DNA from: Leptospira sanjuanensis
GTDB taxonomy: Bacteria > Spirochaetota > Leptospiria > Leptospirales > Leptospiraceae
Reading direction: 5' to 3'
Assembly: GCF_022267325.1 (NCBI RefSeq)
Contig: NZ_JAIZBG010000001.1
Span: 186,001-250,000, forward strand
DNA length: 64,000 nt
Shown piece by piece: positions 17,114 through 33,140 of the stretch; positions within the stretch are counted from its first letter, which is position 1; each line of letters begins with the position of its first letter. The translations under genes and the position numbers were made by a program. The notes below the pieces were generated by a model. That model was not told the DNA's origin, ran no database searches, and saw only the letters and a list, made by a program, of their open reading frames with translations.

Positions 17114-18736
17114 ATGTTATTTTTGAATCCATACTTAGAAAGTGAAGATAAGGACTTTTACAACACCGTTAAAGAATTCGCGAAAGAACGCGCGCTTCCC
17201 ACGGTAGAACAAAGAGACGAGGATTGCTCTTGGGACAGCGAACTCTGGAAAGAAATGGGATCTATGGGTCTTTTGGGAATTCCTCTTCCCGAACAATACG
17301 GAGGACAAGGCGGATCATGTTTTCAGTGTTGTCTGGCGCAAGAGGCGTTCAACGCAGGATCGTTGGATTCCGGTTTCGGACTTTCCTGGGGAGCGCATAT
17401 GATCATCGGAACTCTTCCCATTTTGTTCCAAGGAACGGAAGCCCAAAAGGAAAAATATTTACCCAAACTTGCAAGCGGAGAATGGATTGCCGGTCTCGGT
17501 TTGACCGAACCCGATTCGGGCTCGGACGCGGCGGGTATGAGAACTTACGCTGAAAAAACCGAAGGAGGTTTTATTCTCAACGGAAGCAAAATGTTCATCA
17601 CAAACGGACCGATCGGACAAATTTTTATCGTGATGGCAAGAACGACCAAGTCACGCGGACCGATGGGCGTGTCGGCTTTCATCGTAGAGTCCCATCGGAA
17701 AGGGTTTCACGTTTCCAAAGTTTTAAAAAAGCTCGGGCACAATACTTCCACCACTGCGGAACTTTCGTTCGAAGATATGTTCATACCGGATGAGAATTTG
17801 TTAGGGCCGTTGAATTCGGGTTTTTTAAGAATCGGGAAAGCGACTTTAGAATGGGAAAGAACCGTTCTTCTCGCTTCTTTGATGGGCGGCTTGGAGAATG
17901 CGGTCGAAAGCTGTATTCATTACGGGTGGCAAAGACAACAATTCGGTAAACCGATTCTTTCCTTCTTTGCTATGAAGGAAAAGATCGCAAGAATTTGGGC
18001 GTATCTTTGCGCTTCGAGAAGAACTTTGTATTTTGTTGCCCGCAAAAAGGACGCGGAACCAAACGTAAGTTTGCCGATGGAAAGTTCCATTTTGAAAGTT
18101 TTCGCCTCGGAGGTCAGCGAAGAAGTCGCATCCGATGCGGTTCAAATCCACGGTGGAATGGGCTACATGAGAGAAGTTCACGTCAGCCGTTTGTATCGGG
18201 ACGTAAAACTAGGAACGATCGGAGGAGGAACTTCCGAAGTTCAACGAAGCATCATTTCCGCGAGCTACGGCGGTTATGATAAGTTTAAAAACATTATCGA
18301 AAGCGCGGCTTCCGAGGAAGTTCGAAATCATTCCGAACAAAAGATTCAAAGGACTCCGATCGGAAATCTGATGCGTTGTTTGGACGTTTTGATTCAAAAC
18401 GTGGGAGACAATCCCGAACGAAAAAAAAGACAAGCTCTCGAATTCGGTTTTGCCGACTTGCTCACGTTGACTACGATTTTAAAACTGAGCATTTGGGATC
18501 TGACGCAAAACAGCAATCACTACAAAACATCCGACAAAGAACGGGATCTCGACATTCTCGCGTATTATCTGACGGCAAGATATATTCGAGGAATTGCATA
18601 TTTGAAGGAACTCGACGAAGCTGCTGTAACGGATCTCATGCAAGCGTTCGGCAATCTCAACCCGCCGGAAAAACAAATCGAGGATTGCATCGAGTTTTTA
18701 AAAGAAGGAATCTTAGGAAGCGCTGTGTCCGCTTAA
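17114..18736 (+). CDS. Acyl-CoA dehydrogenase, long form
   Basis: 540 aa. Residues 1-390 form a standard ACAD fold: GLGLTEPDSGSDAAGM at the FAD/substrate loop, ITNGPIG, a helix-G WERT segment and the IHGGMGYMRE motif. The C-terminal IGGGTSEVQ lacks the Glu found in medium-chain enzymes (EGT). The catalytic base is probably E248 in LEWERT, as in isovaleryl- and long-chain-type enzymes. The last ~150 residues are an extra helical domain, as in very-long-chain or ACAD9-like proteins. It introduces the trans-2,3 double bond into an acyl-CoA. MaoC and thiolase-fold genes follow, giving a short acyl-CoA degradation or modification operon. Confidence 0.92.
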   Translation: MLFLNPYLESEDKDFYNTVKEFAKERALPTVEQRDEDCSWDSELWKEMGSMGLLGIPLPEQYGGQGGSCFQCCLAQEAFNAGSLDSGFGLSWGAHMIIGTLPILFQGTEAQKEKYLPKLASGEWIAGLGLTEPDSGSDAAGMRTYAEKTEGGFILNGSKMFITNGPIGQIFIVMARTTKSRGPMGVSAFIVESHRKGFHVSKVLKKLGHNTSTTAELSFEDMFIPDENLLGPLNSGFLRIGKATLEWERTVLLASLMGGLENAVESCIHYGWQRQQFGKPILSFFAMKEKIARIWAYLCASRRTLYFVARKKDAEPNVSLPMESSILKVFASEVSEEVASDAVQIHGGMGYMREVHVSRLYRDVKLGTIGGGTSEVQRSIISASYGGYDKFKNIIESAASEEVRNHSEQKIQRTPIGNLMRCLDVLIQNVGDNPERKKRQALEFGFADLLTLTTILKLSIWDLTQNSNHYKTSDKERDLDILAYYLTARYIRGIAYLKELDEAAVTDLMQAFGNLNPPEKQIEDCIEFLKEGILGSAVSA

Positions 18737-18751
18737 TCGAACGGAGAAACG

Positions 18752-19183
18752 ATGTATCAAAAAGGAAAATCCTACGAAGAAATTGAAATCGGAGATAAGG
18801 CGAGTTTTTCGAAAACCGTCACGGAAACGGATATCTATCTTTTTGCAGGAATCAGCGGAGACTTTAACCCGTTGCATGTGGACGAGGAATATGCGAAGAC
18901 GACGATTTTCGGAACGAGAATCGCTCACGGCGGACTTGCTGCGTCTTTGTTGGCACCCGTTCTGGGGATGAAACTTCCCGGTTTAGGAACTGTGGCTTTG
19001 GAAACGGTCACTAAGTTTCGGAAACCGGTTTATCCGGGAGACACGGTGACTTGCACCGTCGAAGTCAAAAATAAGATCGCGAAGATGAAAATGGTCGAGA
19101 TGAAAATTCTATGGACCAATCAAAAAGGCGAGACGATCGGCAAGGGAGAATGTAAGGTTCTTCCGCCCGGTTCCGATTCTTAA
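18752..19183 (+). CDS. MaoC-like (R)-specific enoyl-CoA hydratase
   Basis: 143 aa single hot-dog domain, the usual size. The hydratase-2 motif is intact: D37 and H42 in SGDFNPLHVDEEYA, then FGTRIAHGGL. It hydrates trans-2-enoyl-CoA to (R)-3-hydroxyacyl-CoA. It starts 15 bp after the acyl-CoA dehydrogenase gene. The next gene is a thiolase-fold protein without thiolase catalytic residues, so the hydrated product may undergo retro-aldol cleavage rather than thiolysis. That is an inference. Confidence 0.9.
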   Translation: MYQKGKSYEEIEIGDKASFSKTVTETDIYLFAGISGDFNPLHVDEEYAKTTIFGTRIAHGGLAASLLAPVLGMKLPGLGTVALETVTKFRKPVYPGDTVTCTVEVKNKIAKMKMVEMKILWTNQKGETIGKGECKVLPPGSDS

Positions 19184-19304
19184 TTTGCGGATCGCGACAT
19201 CGATTCGTTTGTTTGGGATGATTCGCGGAATTTTAGAAATCGATTTCGATCCGTTTGGTAAAAATCGAAATTACATTCAAAAATAAAATCAAAAGAGAAG
19301 ACGT

Positions 19305-20828
19305 ATGAACCCCGTATTATTAGGCGTGAGCGATTCGGTTGCGGCCGATTTCCCGGAAGAATATAAAGAATGGTCCGGCGAAAGAAAAGTATTAGAACAT
19401 TATAAAAAATCAATATACGATCTGCTTCAGTTTTTGGAGATGAAACCGGAAACTTTACGGGATATTCTTACCGACTTTGTAAGCATCGAGCCGGCTTCGT
19501 TGGGCAAGTCGGGTTACGGACATAGCGTAAGAATTGCGAATGAACTAGGGTATACCGGCTTTCGTTCTCATCTGATCGATTTGGGAGGCGCGAGCGTGAC
19601 CGGAGCGATAGGACAAGCCAGAACCATTCTTCAATCCGACAGCGAGGCGGTCGTCTTGATCGCGGGTGCGGATATTCCTAAGTCCGCATTCAGACAGGTT
19701 TCCGATATGAAACGATTGAACGAAACCGTTTGTCATCCCGTTTACGAACTCAATTACGGCGCGACCTTGATCGCTATGTACGGACTTTTGATGAAACGGA
19801 TGATGTTTGAAAACGACATCGCTCAAGCGGATCTGGAAGCGATCACGAAAAAGTTCAGATCCAACGCGATTACGAATCCGAGAGCACACGTATATCAACA
19901 AGAGATAACGGAAAAACAACTTTCTCGAACGATCGCGGACCCGTATCCCGCGCCTATGATCGCAATCGTTACCGATCACGGGTTTGCGACTCTTCTCATG
20001 TCCGAAAAAAAAGCGAAGAAACTGCAATCGCAGGGAAAGATCAAAAAGGAAATCGATCCGATGTATTTGATCGGAGCGGGACACGCGGCCCATGCGGAAT
20101 ACTTTATGCTCAAGGGCGACTTTGCGACTCCGGCGGGAAGAGCGGGCGACATTGCGTTTGCGTCCGCAGGAATCGAAAGAGAAGACATCGATTACGCATG
20201 GATCTATGATTGTTTTACGGGAATGGTGATACTTCAGTCGTCCGAGTATTTCGGAATCACCAAAAAGGAAGCGGTCGAACATTTGAAAAACGGAGAATTA
20301 AAATTCTCTAATGGCAAAAAAATCAAGGTCAACGAGATGGGAGGAATTCTCAACTACCAAGCGGCTATGTCCATGTCCGCCGCAACCGGTTTGATCGATG
20401 TGGCCGCACACTATGGATTGTATTCTCGTTTCGTTCCGAACATTCAAGTCACTCGTCCCGGAAAATCTTTGGTGGGCGGAAACGGAGGAGTGGACAGCAT
20501 CAATTCGGTCGCGATTTTTTCTTCGACCGCCTCCAAACTCAAATCGAAGAAAGTGAAACCGAGACGATTGACCCTCAATCAAAACGGCGCAAAAAACAAT
20601 GAAACGGGAATTGTTTATTCTTCAACAACGGTAAACATGAATCCGGGATCGTTTACAAAGGCGCCATATTCTTTGGCTCTTGTAAAAATGAAAGCGGGGA
20701 GATATGTCATGGTCAATGTATTCGATTCCAAAGGTGAACTTTTAAAAACCGATCAAACTCTCCAAATCGATCGTTCGAAATTAAAAATCGTGAATGAAAA
20801 CGGGTTTTTGAAAGGAATTTTATCTTGA
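19305..20828 (+). CDS. Thiolase-fold protein lacking thiolase catalytic residues, fused to a DUF35-like domain
   Basis: 507 aa. Residues 1-410 follow SCP2/lipid-transfer thiolases (LIDLGGASVTGAIGQA, VVLIAGAD, IYDCFTG, NEMGGILNYQAA, LVGGNGGVDS). The nucleophile site has Ser/Val where Cys is expected (about residues 96-98). The His of the GHP loop is missing (NYQAAM, 350-355). The second Cys is also absent (SLVGGNGG, 388-395). Residues ~430-507 (VNMNPGSFTKAPYSLALV, then a short OB-like strand pattern) resemble a DUF35 domain without its zinc ribbon. The pattern fits Ltp2-type aldolases, which work with DUF35 partners and use tyrosines; Y301 and Y351 are candidates. Annotation as an acetyl-CoA acetyltransferase would probably be wrong. 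Confidence 0.75.
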   Translation: MNPVLLGVSDSVAADFPEEYKEWSGERKVLEHYKKSIYDLLQFLEMKPETLRDILTDFVSIEPASLGKSGYGHSVRIANELGYTGFRSHLIDLGGASVTGAIGQARTILQSDSEAVVLIAGADIPKSAFRQVSDMKRLNETVCHPVYELNYGATLIAMYGLLMKRMMFENDIAQADLEAITKKFRSNAITNPRAHVYQQEITEKQLSRTIADPYPAPMIAIVTDHGFATLLMSEKKAKKLQSQGKIKKEIDPMYLIGAGHAAHAEYFMLKGDFATPAGRAGDIAFASAGIEREDIDYAWIYDCFTGMVILQSSEYFGITKKEAVEHLKNGELKFSNGKKIKVNEMGGILNYQAAMSMSAATGLIDVAAHYGLYSRFVPNIQVTRPGKSLVGGNGGVDSINSVAIFSSTASKLKSKKVKPRRLTLNQNGAKNNETGIVYSSTTVNMNPGSFTKAPYSLALVKMKAGRYVMVNVFDSKGELLKTDQTLQIDRSKLKIVNENGFLKGILS

Positions 20829-20997
20829 ATTGAAAGAAATTTCCAAGATCATAAGTCAGTATACTTTCCAAGAATCTGCGAAGTTTAACAGCGATCGTCT
20901 AAATTTTGCAGGTTACAAAACGAAAAACTCATTCTAAACTCGACGCGATTGTGGAACGATATTAGTCAAACTTCCGTTTCGGTCTTTTTCGACTTGT

Positions 20998-21003
20998 TAT
21001 AAA
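20998..21003 (+). promoter_or_regulatory. Possible extended -10 box (TGT-TATAAA)
   Basis: TATAAA preceded by TG one base upstream, about 55 bp before the small gene at 21062. The -35 region (TTTCGG) is poor. Tentative. Confidence 0.25.
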
Positions 21004-21061
21004 TTAAAGAGCAATGTCGAACTGAACGGTTGAGAGAAGGCTCTCAGGATTGGATCGATTT

Positions 21062-21364
21062 ATGCATATCAAGGCAGAGAATATTCAAACGGGTCAGATC
21101 CGAATTTTTAACGGTTCCGATTTGATTTTGATTCCCGATTCTTCAAATGAACAAGAAGGAACTATGTTTCTTCACGGAAGAAAGGTGGAGAACTGTCTCA
21201 ATCTTAGAAAATATTCCACCTTCTTTGTCGTATCCGATTCTGTCTCTAAAACCGGATTTCCCGATACGATCAAATTGCAGGAAGTCGGTCCGAACGGATC
21301 CGTTTTTGAAATCTCGGAAAGTAAAATGGATTGTTATCGCGTGATGGGAATATTTTTGGAATAA
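21062..21364 (+). CDS. Hypothetical small protein
   Basis: 100 aa from the ATG at 21062 (AGGAT 11 bases upstream); a TTG at 21050, with AGAAGG nine bases before it, is nearly as good. The predicted protein is soluble and mostly beta, without signal peptide, TM helix or cysteine clusters. Strand-like segments such as GQIRIFNGSDLILIP and YSTFFVVSDSV suggest a small beta-barrel. I do not recognise a family. It stands alone after the thiolase-fold gene with a 220-bp gap that probably holds its own promoter. Confidence 0.6.
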   Translation: MHIKAENIQTGQIRIFNGSDLILIPDSSNEQEGTMFLHGRKVENCLNLRKYSTFFVVSDSVSKTGFPDTIKLQEVGPNGSVFEISESKMDCYRVMGIFLE

Positions 21365-21424
21365 GATTCACTTTCTGCTGGATTTGAACTTATACAAAAA
21401 TAGAATCCGTCTGCAGTATTCTTT

Positions 21425-21668
<244 letters not shown>

Positions 21669-21744
21669 ATCGAATCGTCCGGACTGATTCCACCCGATTT
21701 AAAGCAGTCAATTTTTTTCAAAAAAAGAGAATCCGATAAAAAAC

Positions 21745-21764
21745 TTTGGAAAAAAATTTCCAAA
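21745..21764. promoter_or_regulatory. 20-bp inverted repeat TTTGGAAA-AAAA-TTTCCAAA
   Basis: A perfect 8-bp inverted repeat with a 4-base A spacer, 41 bp upstream of the 38-codon ORF at 21806. Its symmetry and position before a start fit a dimeric repressor operator. No regulator is assigned. Confidence 0.45.
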
Positions 21765-21805
21765 AAGGGTTCGATTTTTTGTAAGAATCGGAGTCAACTA
21801 TAGAT

Positions 21806-21922
21806 ATGGAAAACTTATTTCTGATCACACTACTATTCTTAATTCTATTTGAGCAGTATAAAACCAGGGTTTCCCGGGAAAGAATTCCGATTCGGGCTTT
21901 GAAACAATACGTTCACCGTTGA
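21806..21922 (+). CDS. Candidate 38-aa small membrane protein
   Basis: ATG at 21806, TGA at 21920-21922; GGAG lies 12 bases upstream, a rather long spacing. The peptide has a hydrophobic N-terminal helix (NLFLITLLFLILF) and a basic tail (RVSRERIPIR...YVHR), the layout of many bacterial small membrane proteins. An inverted repeat precedes it and a strong intrinsic terminator follows within 20 bases, so it fits an independent small transcription unit. No family is recognised. It could instead be a non-coding RNA that happens to carry a short ORF. Confidence 0.5.
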   Translation: MENLFLITLLFLILFEQYKTRVSRERIPIRALKQYVHR

Positions 21923-21938
21923 TTTCTAAGCCTCATTG

Positions 21939-21975
21939 AAACCGGGATAGTTTTGCGCGCCCGGTTTTTTTATTT
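21939..21975 (+). terminator. Intrinsic terminator
   Basis: AACCGGG (21940-21946) pairs with CCCGGTT (21960-21966), followed at once by a run of T (TTTTTATTTTT). It ends the small transcription unit at 21806-21922. Confidence 0.75.
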
Positions 21976-22075
21976 TTCCCGCCTTTCTTTTTCCTTTTCC
22001 CCGTATTATTCCGCTTCTTTAGAGAGTTGAAACATTCTCATTCCGCTGGAACCTTGTCTAAAGACCGAGGAAAGA

Positions 22076-22330
22076 ATGTATAAGAAACCAATGACTCCCA
22101 CTCGCGCCGTCGAGACTTTCATTCAATGCAGAAAAAATCAGGAACCGATCTCGGACGAAGTCTTTTTAGTTTTGGATTCCTTTCAGACTTGGAACGAAAT
22201 CGAACTCACAGGTCTTCTCAATGCCTCGTTTTATTTTCCGGAAATATTAAACGAATATAGAACAGAGACAGTCATTCGCTCTCTTCTTGAAGTTTTCAAA
22301 AAAAGAATCGTGGAAATTCCCATTCAATGA
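22076..22330 (+). CDS. Hypothetical protein upstream of the SUFU gene
   Basis: 84 aa; the ATG at 22076 directly follows GAGGAAAGA, a good ribosome site. It is soluble and helical, with no signal peptide or known motif. Its stop overlaps the SUFU-domain gene start (ATGA at 22327-22330), so the products are translationally coupled and may act together. I do not recognise the family. Confidence 0.7.
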   Translation: MYKKPMTPTRAVETFIQCRKNQEPISDEVFLVLDSFQTWNEIELTGLLNASFYFPEILNEYRTETVIRSLLEVFKKRIVEIPIQ

Positions 22331-23460
22331 CTCATTCTACCGAACCGAAAGTAATCTATCAGGAAGCCAATCCTTACGGAACATTCACCGCGTACTTGGA
22401 AGACGACGGAAGGACCGTTTATCTTTATCTCCAAGGAGAACAGAATCCCGAGTTCGGAATCAAATCCGTATGGGTTTGCAATCGGATAGAAGCGCCCGAA
22501 AAAAGAAGTATGGAAGATCTTTCCAGCGGACTTGCGCCGATTCTTCTTCGATCCGAAGTGACCGAATCCAAAGGACATCCGGCTTTGGATGAAAAGGATT
22601 TGTATTTTATCTGGACGGAAGAAGGGGACGGCGTCGCGCTTTTCTATAAGGAGAATCTCATCGCGTTTCTTCCTCCTTGGTCGGGATTGAAGGATTTTCA
22701 CGGATATTCTTTGTTTGCGAAGGTGGAAGCTTTGACCGCGTATCCTTTGGGAAATTCCGAATTCGGAATTATTCCCGATCGAGTGCGCGCCTCCCGCGAT
22801 TTTTGGGAAGCCCGTTCTAAACAAGGAGCTTGGAAAGGAATTCAAGAAAAACGTCTTTCGTATTTAGAATCCAAGTTCGGAAAACACGAAAAGTATTGGT
22901 CCGCCGACGGAGGAAAATATCCTCAACTTGGAATCGCGCGCTTCCAATCGGAAAAATTTCCCGGCGTCCTTATCTATTCCACCATCGGAATGAGCGCGCA
23001 GAATATGCCGACCGTAGAACTCTTTCATAAGAATTACGAAGATTATGCAAGAATCGAGTTGATACTTGCGGTAAAAGTCGGTTCGGAAGGTTTGGAACGA
23101 TCCGAATCCTGGGTTCCGCATTTGATCGGCGAATTGATTCGATTTCCTTGGAACATGGCGAAATGGTTCGGTCACGGTCACACGATCACGATGTCGCGAA
23201 AGGATCCGGAAGCGTTGTATTTAAACTTCACCTCGATTCTTTTTCGGGATACGGAAAGCTTTCGTTTCGTTGCGAATGCGCCGGATTTATCGGATTTGAT
23301 TTCAGAAAACGGAAAACCGGTCCGATTCCTAACCTTGCTTCCTCTTTCGGAAGAAGAAAAAGAATACGCGCAGAAGGGCGGAATTCAATCTTTCAATGAA
23401 ATCTGGAATGAAAAAGAATTTCCTTGGTATCACGACGCGGAAAGACAAACGCTCATCTAA
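22327..23460 (+). CDS. Suppressor of fused (SUFU) domain protein
   Basis: 377 aa. The C-terminal ~200 residues match the bacterial SUFU family: KYPQLGIARFQSEKFPGVLIYSTIGMSAQNMP, then the ELILAVK and LIRFPWNMAKWFGHGHT segments and FLTLLPLSEEEKEYAQKGG near the end. The N-terminal ~180 residues are a separate alpha/beta region with WTEEGDGVALFYKENLIAFLPPW, possibly a degenerate second copy. Bacterial SUFU proteins often serve as immunity proteins of polymorphic toxins, but no toxin gene is adjacent. It is cytoplasmic. It lies in an operon with an 84-aa protein upstream and a membrane protein immediately downstream. Confidence 0.8.
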   Translation: MTHSTEPKVIYQEANPYGTFTAYLEDDGRTVYLYLQGEQNPEFGIKSVWVCNRIEAPEKRSMEDLSSGLAPILLRSEVTESKGHPALDEKDLYFIWTEEGDGVALFYKENLIAFLPPWSGLKDFHGYSLFAKVEALTAYPLGNSEFGIIPDRVRASRDFWEARSKQGAWKGIQEKRLSYLESKFGKHEKYWSADGGKYPQLGIARFQSEKFPGVLIYSTIGMSAQNMPTVELFHKNYEDYARIELILAVKVGSEGLERSESWVPHLIGELIRFPWNMAKWFGHGHTITMSRKDPEALYLNFTSILFRDTESFRFVANAPDLSDLISENGKPVRFLTLLPLSEEEKEYAQKGGIQSFNEIWNEKEFPWYHDAERQTLI

Positions 23461-23461
23461 A

Positions 23462-24157
23462 ATGATTCCTATAGAAGATATTATACGCTCTATCCGACGT
23501 TATGCGAATCGGTCCGCGCTTTTGCTCGCTCTGATCACGGTTTCTTCTATTTGGATTACGTTGCCACTTTCTTTGTTATCGCAAAATACGGATCCGTTAA
23601 GCGAACAGGTTCAGGAAAAGATATGGCAGGAGATTTATAACAAGGATTTTCATTCCTCTAAGAAGTTAGTACAGCTTGAGCTGAGTCGTAGTGGTAAAAA
23701 TGAGACAATTCCTCTTCTATCACTGCTGGAAATTTCTTTAAACGGACTTGAGAGATACAAACAAGCGAATGAAATCCGCAGAAAAATTCTCTCGATTTGG
23801 GAAAGTAAATATAAGAAATCCTTTTTAGATGAGAATTATCCGATCAATCTCGCTACTTGGACGAGGATGGTCGTAGTAAAATCGGATTCTCTCTTGATCG
23901 GCGCCGAATATTTCATTCCATATCCGATCAATTCCAGCAAAGACGGATTCTATTTTCATAAATTCACCTTATACAATCGCTTCTCAAAGAAGCCGACTCG
24001 CTTCTTCAAACTCGAAAAATCATCCGCAACAAACCAAGAATACCGTCTTTATGAGATCAATGCAGACGGAGAATCGAAACAAATCAAGGTTTACGGAGAT
24101 ATTTTACCGGAGATGAAGGATGAGATGAGTTTTCTGAGCGGATTTTTAGGAATTTAA
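23462..24157 (+). CDS. Hypothetical exported or membrane-anchored protein
   Basis: About 231 aa from the ATG at 23462, one base after the SUFU stop codon. An N-terminal hydrophobic segment (ALLLALITVSSIWITLPLSLL) acts as signal peptide or anchor. The rest is periplasmic, with a helical repeat-like part (residues ~45-105, perhaps one TPR unit) and a beta-rich C-terminus. No domain is recognised. It is the last gene of the SUFU operon. Confidence 0.65.
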   Translation: MIPIEDIIRSIRRYANRSALLLALITVSSIWITLPLSLLSQNTDPLSEQVQEKIWQEIYNKDFHSSKKLVQLELSRSGKNETIPLLSLLEISLNGLERYKQANEIRRKILSIWESKYKKSFLDENYPINLATWTRMVVVKSDSLLIGAEYFIPYPINSSKDGFYFHKFTLYNRFSKKPTRFFKLEKSSATNQEYRLYEINADGESKQIKVYGDILPEMKDEMSFLSGFLGI

Positions 24158-24210
24158 GGCCGATTTCATTCGATCGAGCGGTTCAAAACGATACAACGAC
24201 GCTCCTTAAA

Positions 24211-24243
24211 AGAAAAAACCCGCTTCGAAAAGCGGGTTTTAAA
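24211..24243 (-). terminator. Strong intrinsic terminator (acts mainly on the minus strand)
   Basis: An 11-bp perfect stem (AAAACCCGCTT / AAGCGGGTTTT) with a CGAA tetraloop on the plus strand. Read on the minus strand it is followed by TTTTTTCTTTT, a full U-tract, so it terminates the histone-like peptide gene. On the plus strand four U residues follow, so it may also serve the SUFU operon. Confidence 0.85.
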
Positions 24244-24285
24244 GTTTCATCCCTTCTTAGAATGAAAGTGTGTTGCTAAGATACC

Positions 24286-24402
<117 letters not shown>

Positions 24403-24449
24403 ATCAAGCTCTGATGTTCTTCAGAAACTTAACGCCGTGATTAGGGACA

Positions 24450-24478
24450 TAATTAATGTATCAAGATAAAAATGTAAA
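24450..24478 (-). promoter_or_regulatory. Sigma-70-like promoter of the histone-like peptide gene
   Basis: On the minus strand: -35 TTTACA (24473-24478), a 17-bp spacer, and -10 TAATTA (24450-24455), followed by a 5' leader of about 65 bases to the ATG at 24378. The surrounding sequence is very AT-rich. Confidence 0.5.
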
Positions 24479-24504
24479 GTGTTTTAATAAATTTTTACAT
24501 TTTT
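24468..24504. repeat. 11-bp inverted repeat AAAAATGTAAA / TTTACATTTTT
   Basis: Arms at 24468-24478 and 24494-24504 with a 15-bp AT spacer. The left arm overlaps the -35 box of the histone-like peptide promoter. It may be an operator or a transcript-end hairpin for the phosphatase gene at 24538-26910; sequence alone does not decide. Confidence 0.45.
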
Positions 24505-24537
24505 TTTTAAAATTTATTTATCTCAAAGATTTTTCTT

Positions 24538-29349
<4,812 letters not shown>

Positions 29350-29416
29350 GGATAAGATCCCTCAACGTGTCGATTGGATCTATGTTTGGAAAATTATCTC
29401 TGCCGGAAAGAAGAAT

Positions 29417-31509
<2,093 letters not shown>

Positions 31510-31715
31510 GTTCTTTTCCCGATCTATCGCTGTTTTTTTACAAATCGATTTTCCTTTTTTAGAAAACCGAAAACCGCGAGATCCTTTTCATTAGACCGGG
31601 CAATGTTTATAATCCTAATATTCCAGAAATTCGTTACAATTAGAATACGAAAAAATTACAAACTACAGAAATTCGATTTTCAGCGTTTTGTTAAATGACA
31701 GAGAGAAAACAAAGA

Positions 31716-32162
31716 TTACTCTTTATCACCTAATTGAGCGTTGATCTTGCGAATCAAGGTTCTTTGACGGAAAATCGAAAAGACGAGAAAACCCGAGAGC
31801 AATAACGTTCCGATTAGATACACTTCGTTCAGGCTTCTCAGTCGTTCGTGTTCTTCTTCGATCGCTTTGATGCCTTCGAGATGGGAAATCAGAAAGTAGA
31901 ACTTGTCTGCGTTAGGCCATTCTTTTTTGGATTCTTCCCTGATTTGAGTGATTAAGATCGCCGCTTCGTCCTTTTTCATTTTTTGAATGATCGGAAATAC
32001 GCGATCCAGGTCGGCGTTCAGATATTCTCTCGCACCCATAACCGGTTTCGTTTCTTTATCCGCAGCGGAAGAGGTCTGATCCGCCAAAAGCGAGTTCGTC
32101 GACGCGAGCGCGGAAAAAATCAAAAGAGAGAAAAAGGAAATTCTAATATTCTTTCTATTCAT
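31716..32162 (-). CDS. Hypothetical membrane protein, last gene of an ECF sigma operon
   Basis: 148 aa. An N-terminal signal peptide (ISFFSLLIFSALASTNSLLA) is followed by a ~80-residue helical periplasmic part (LNADLDRVFPIIQKMKKDEAAILITQI). One TM helix (about 114-132) and a short basic cytoplasmic tail end the protein. No family is recognised. It overlaps the gene before it by ATGA, so it belongs to the sigma-factor operon. The periplasmic helical part could be a sensor, but that is only context. Confidence 0.7.
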   Translation of the reverse strand: MNRKNIRISFFSLLIFSALASTNSLLADQTSSAADKETKPVMGAREYLNADLDRVFPIIQKMKKDEAAILITQIREESKKEWPNADKFYFLISHLEGIKAIEEEHERLRSLNEVYLIGTLLLSGFLVFSIFRQRTLIRKINAQLGDKE

Positions 32163-32540
32163 TCGAAAAAGCCTAATTTATTTTTCCATTCTTTGGTGTA
32201 TGGATTTCTATAATGGACAAGGTAGATACCGGCTAAAATTGCGAAAACACAAAAGAGAATGCTGCTCGTCACTAAAATGAAAGCGAGAAGTCCCGTTTCG
32301 ATCAAAAATCCTAGATCCAAAAAAAACAAAACCGTAAGCGGAGAAAACCCGAGTAGAAAAAGGCCGGATAAGATAATCTTAATGTGACGGACGGGAACGA
32401 TATGGAGCATGACTCTTCGTTTTAAATCCGGCGGAACAGGCGTATTTTCCCGAGTGTTTAGGGTTTCCTCTTCGAAAAAGTGCAGTTTTTCTTCGAGTTC
32501 CGGCGGAAGCGAATCGGGTTCGGGAGAATGGGGAACGGAA

Positions 32541-32557
<17 letters not shown>
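32159..32557 (-). CDS. Two-TM protein, candidate anti-sigma factor
   Basis: 132 aa. The N-terminal ~55 residues are cytoplasmic and acidic (PPELEEKLHFFEEETL...PPDLKRRVMLHI), reminiscent of short anti-sigma segments. Two TM helices follow (about 58-80 and 86-113) with a short tail. The start overlaps the ECF sigma stop by 17 bases. Position directly after a sigma gene, plus topology, supports an anti-sigma role; there is no clear ZAS motif or zinc ligand set. Confidence 0.65.

Positions 32558-33136
<579 letters not shown>

Positions 33137-33140
<4 letters not shown>

Noticed and set aside
19545..20282. 245-codon minus-strand ORF opposite the thiolase-fold gene
   Set aside because: Antisense shadow, rich in Arg, Phe and His with no domain; long antisense frames are common over these genes.
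31684..31704. TGTCATTTAAC upstream of the PhoB-like regulator as a Pho box
   Set aside because: Only one half-site fits; the second 11-bp repeat needed for a Pho box is absent.
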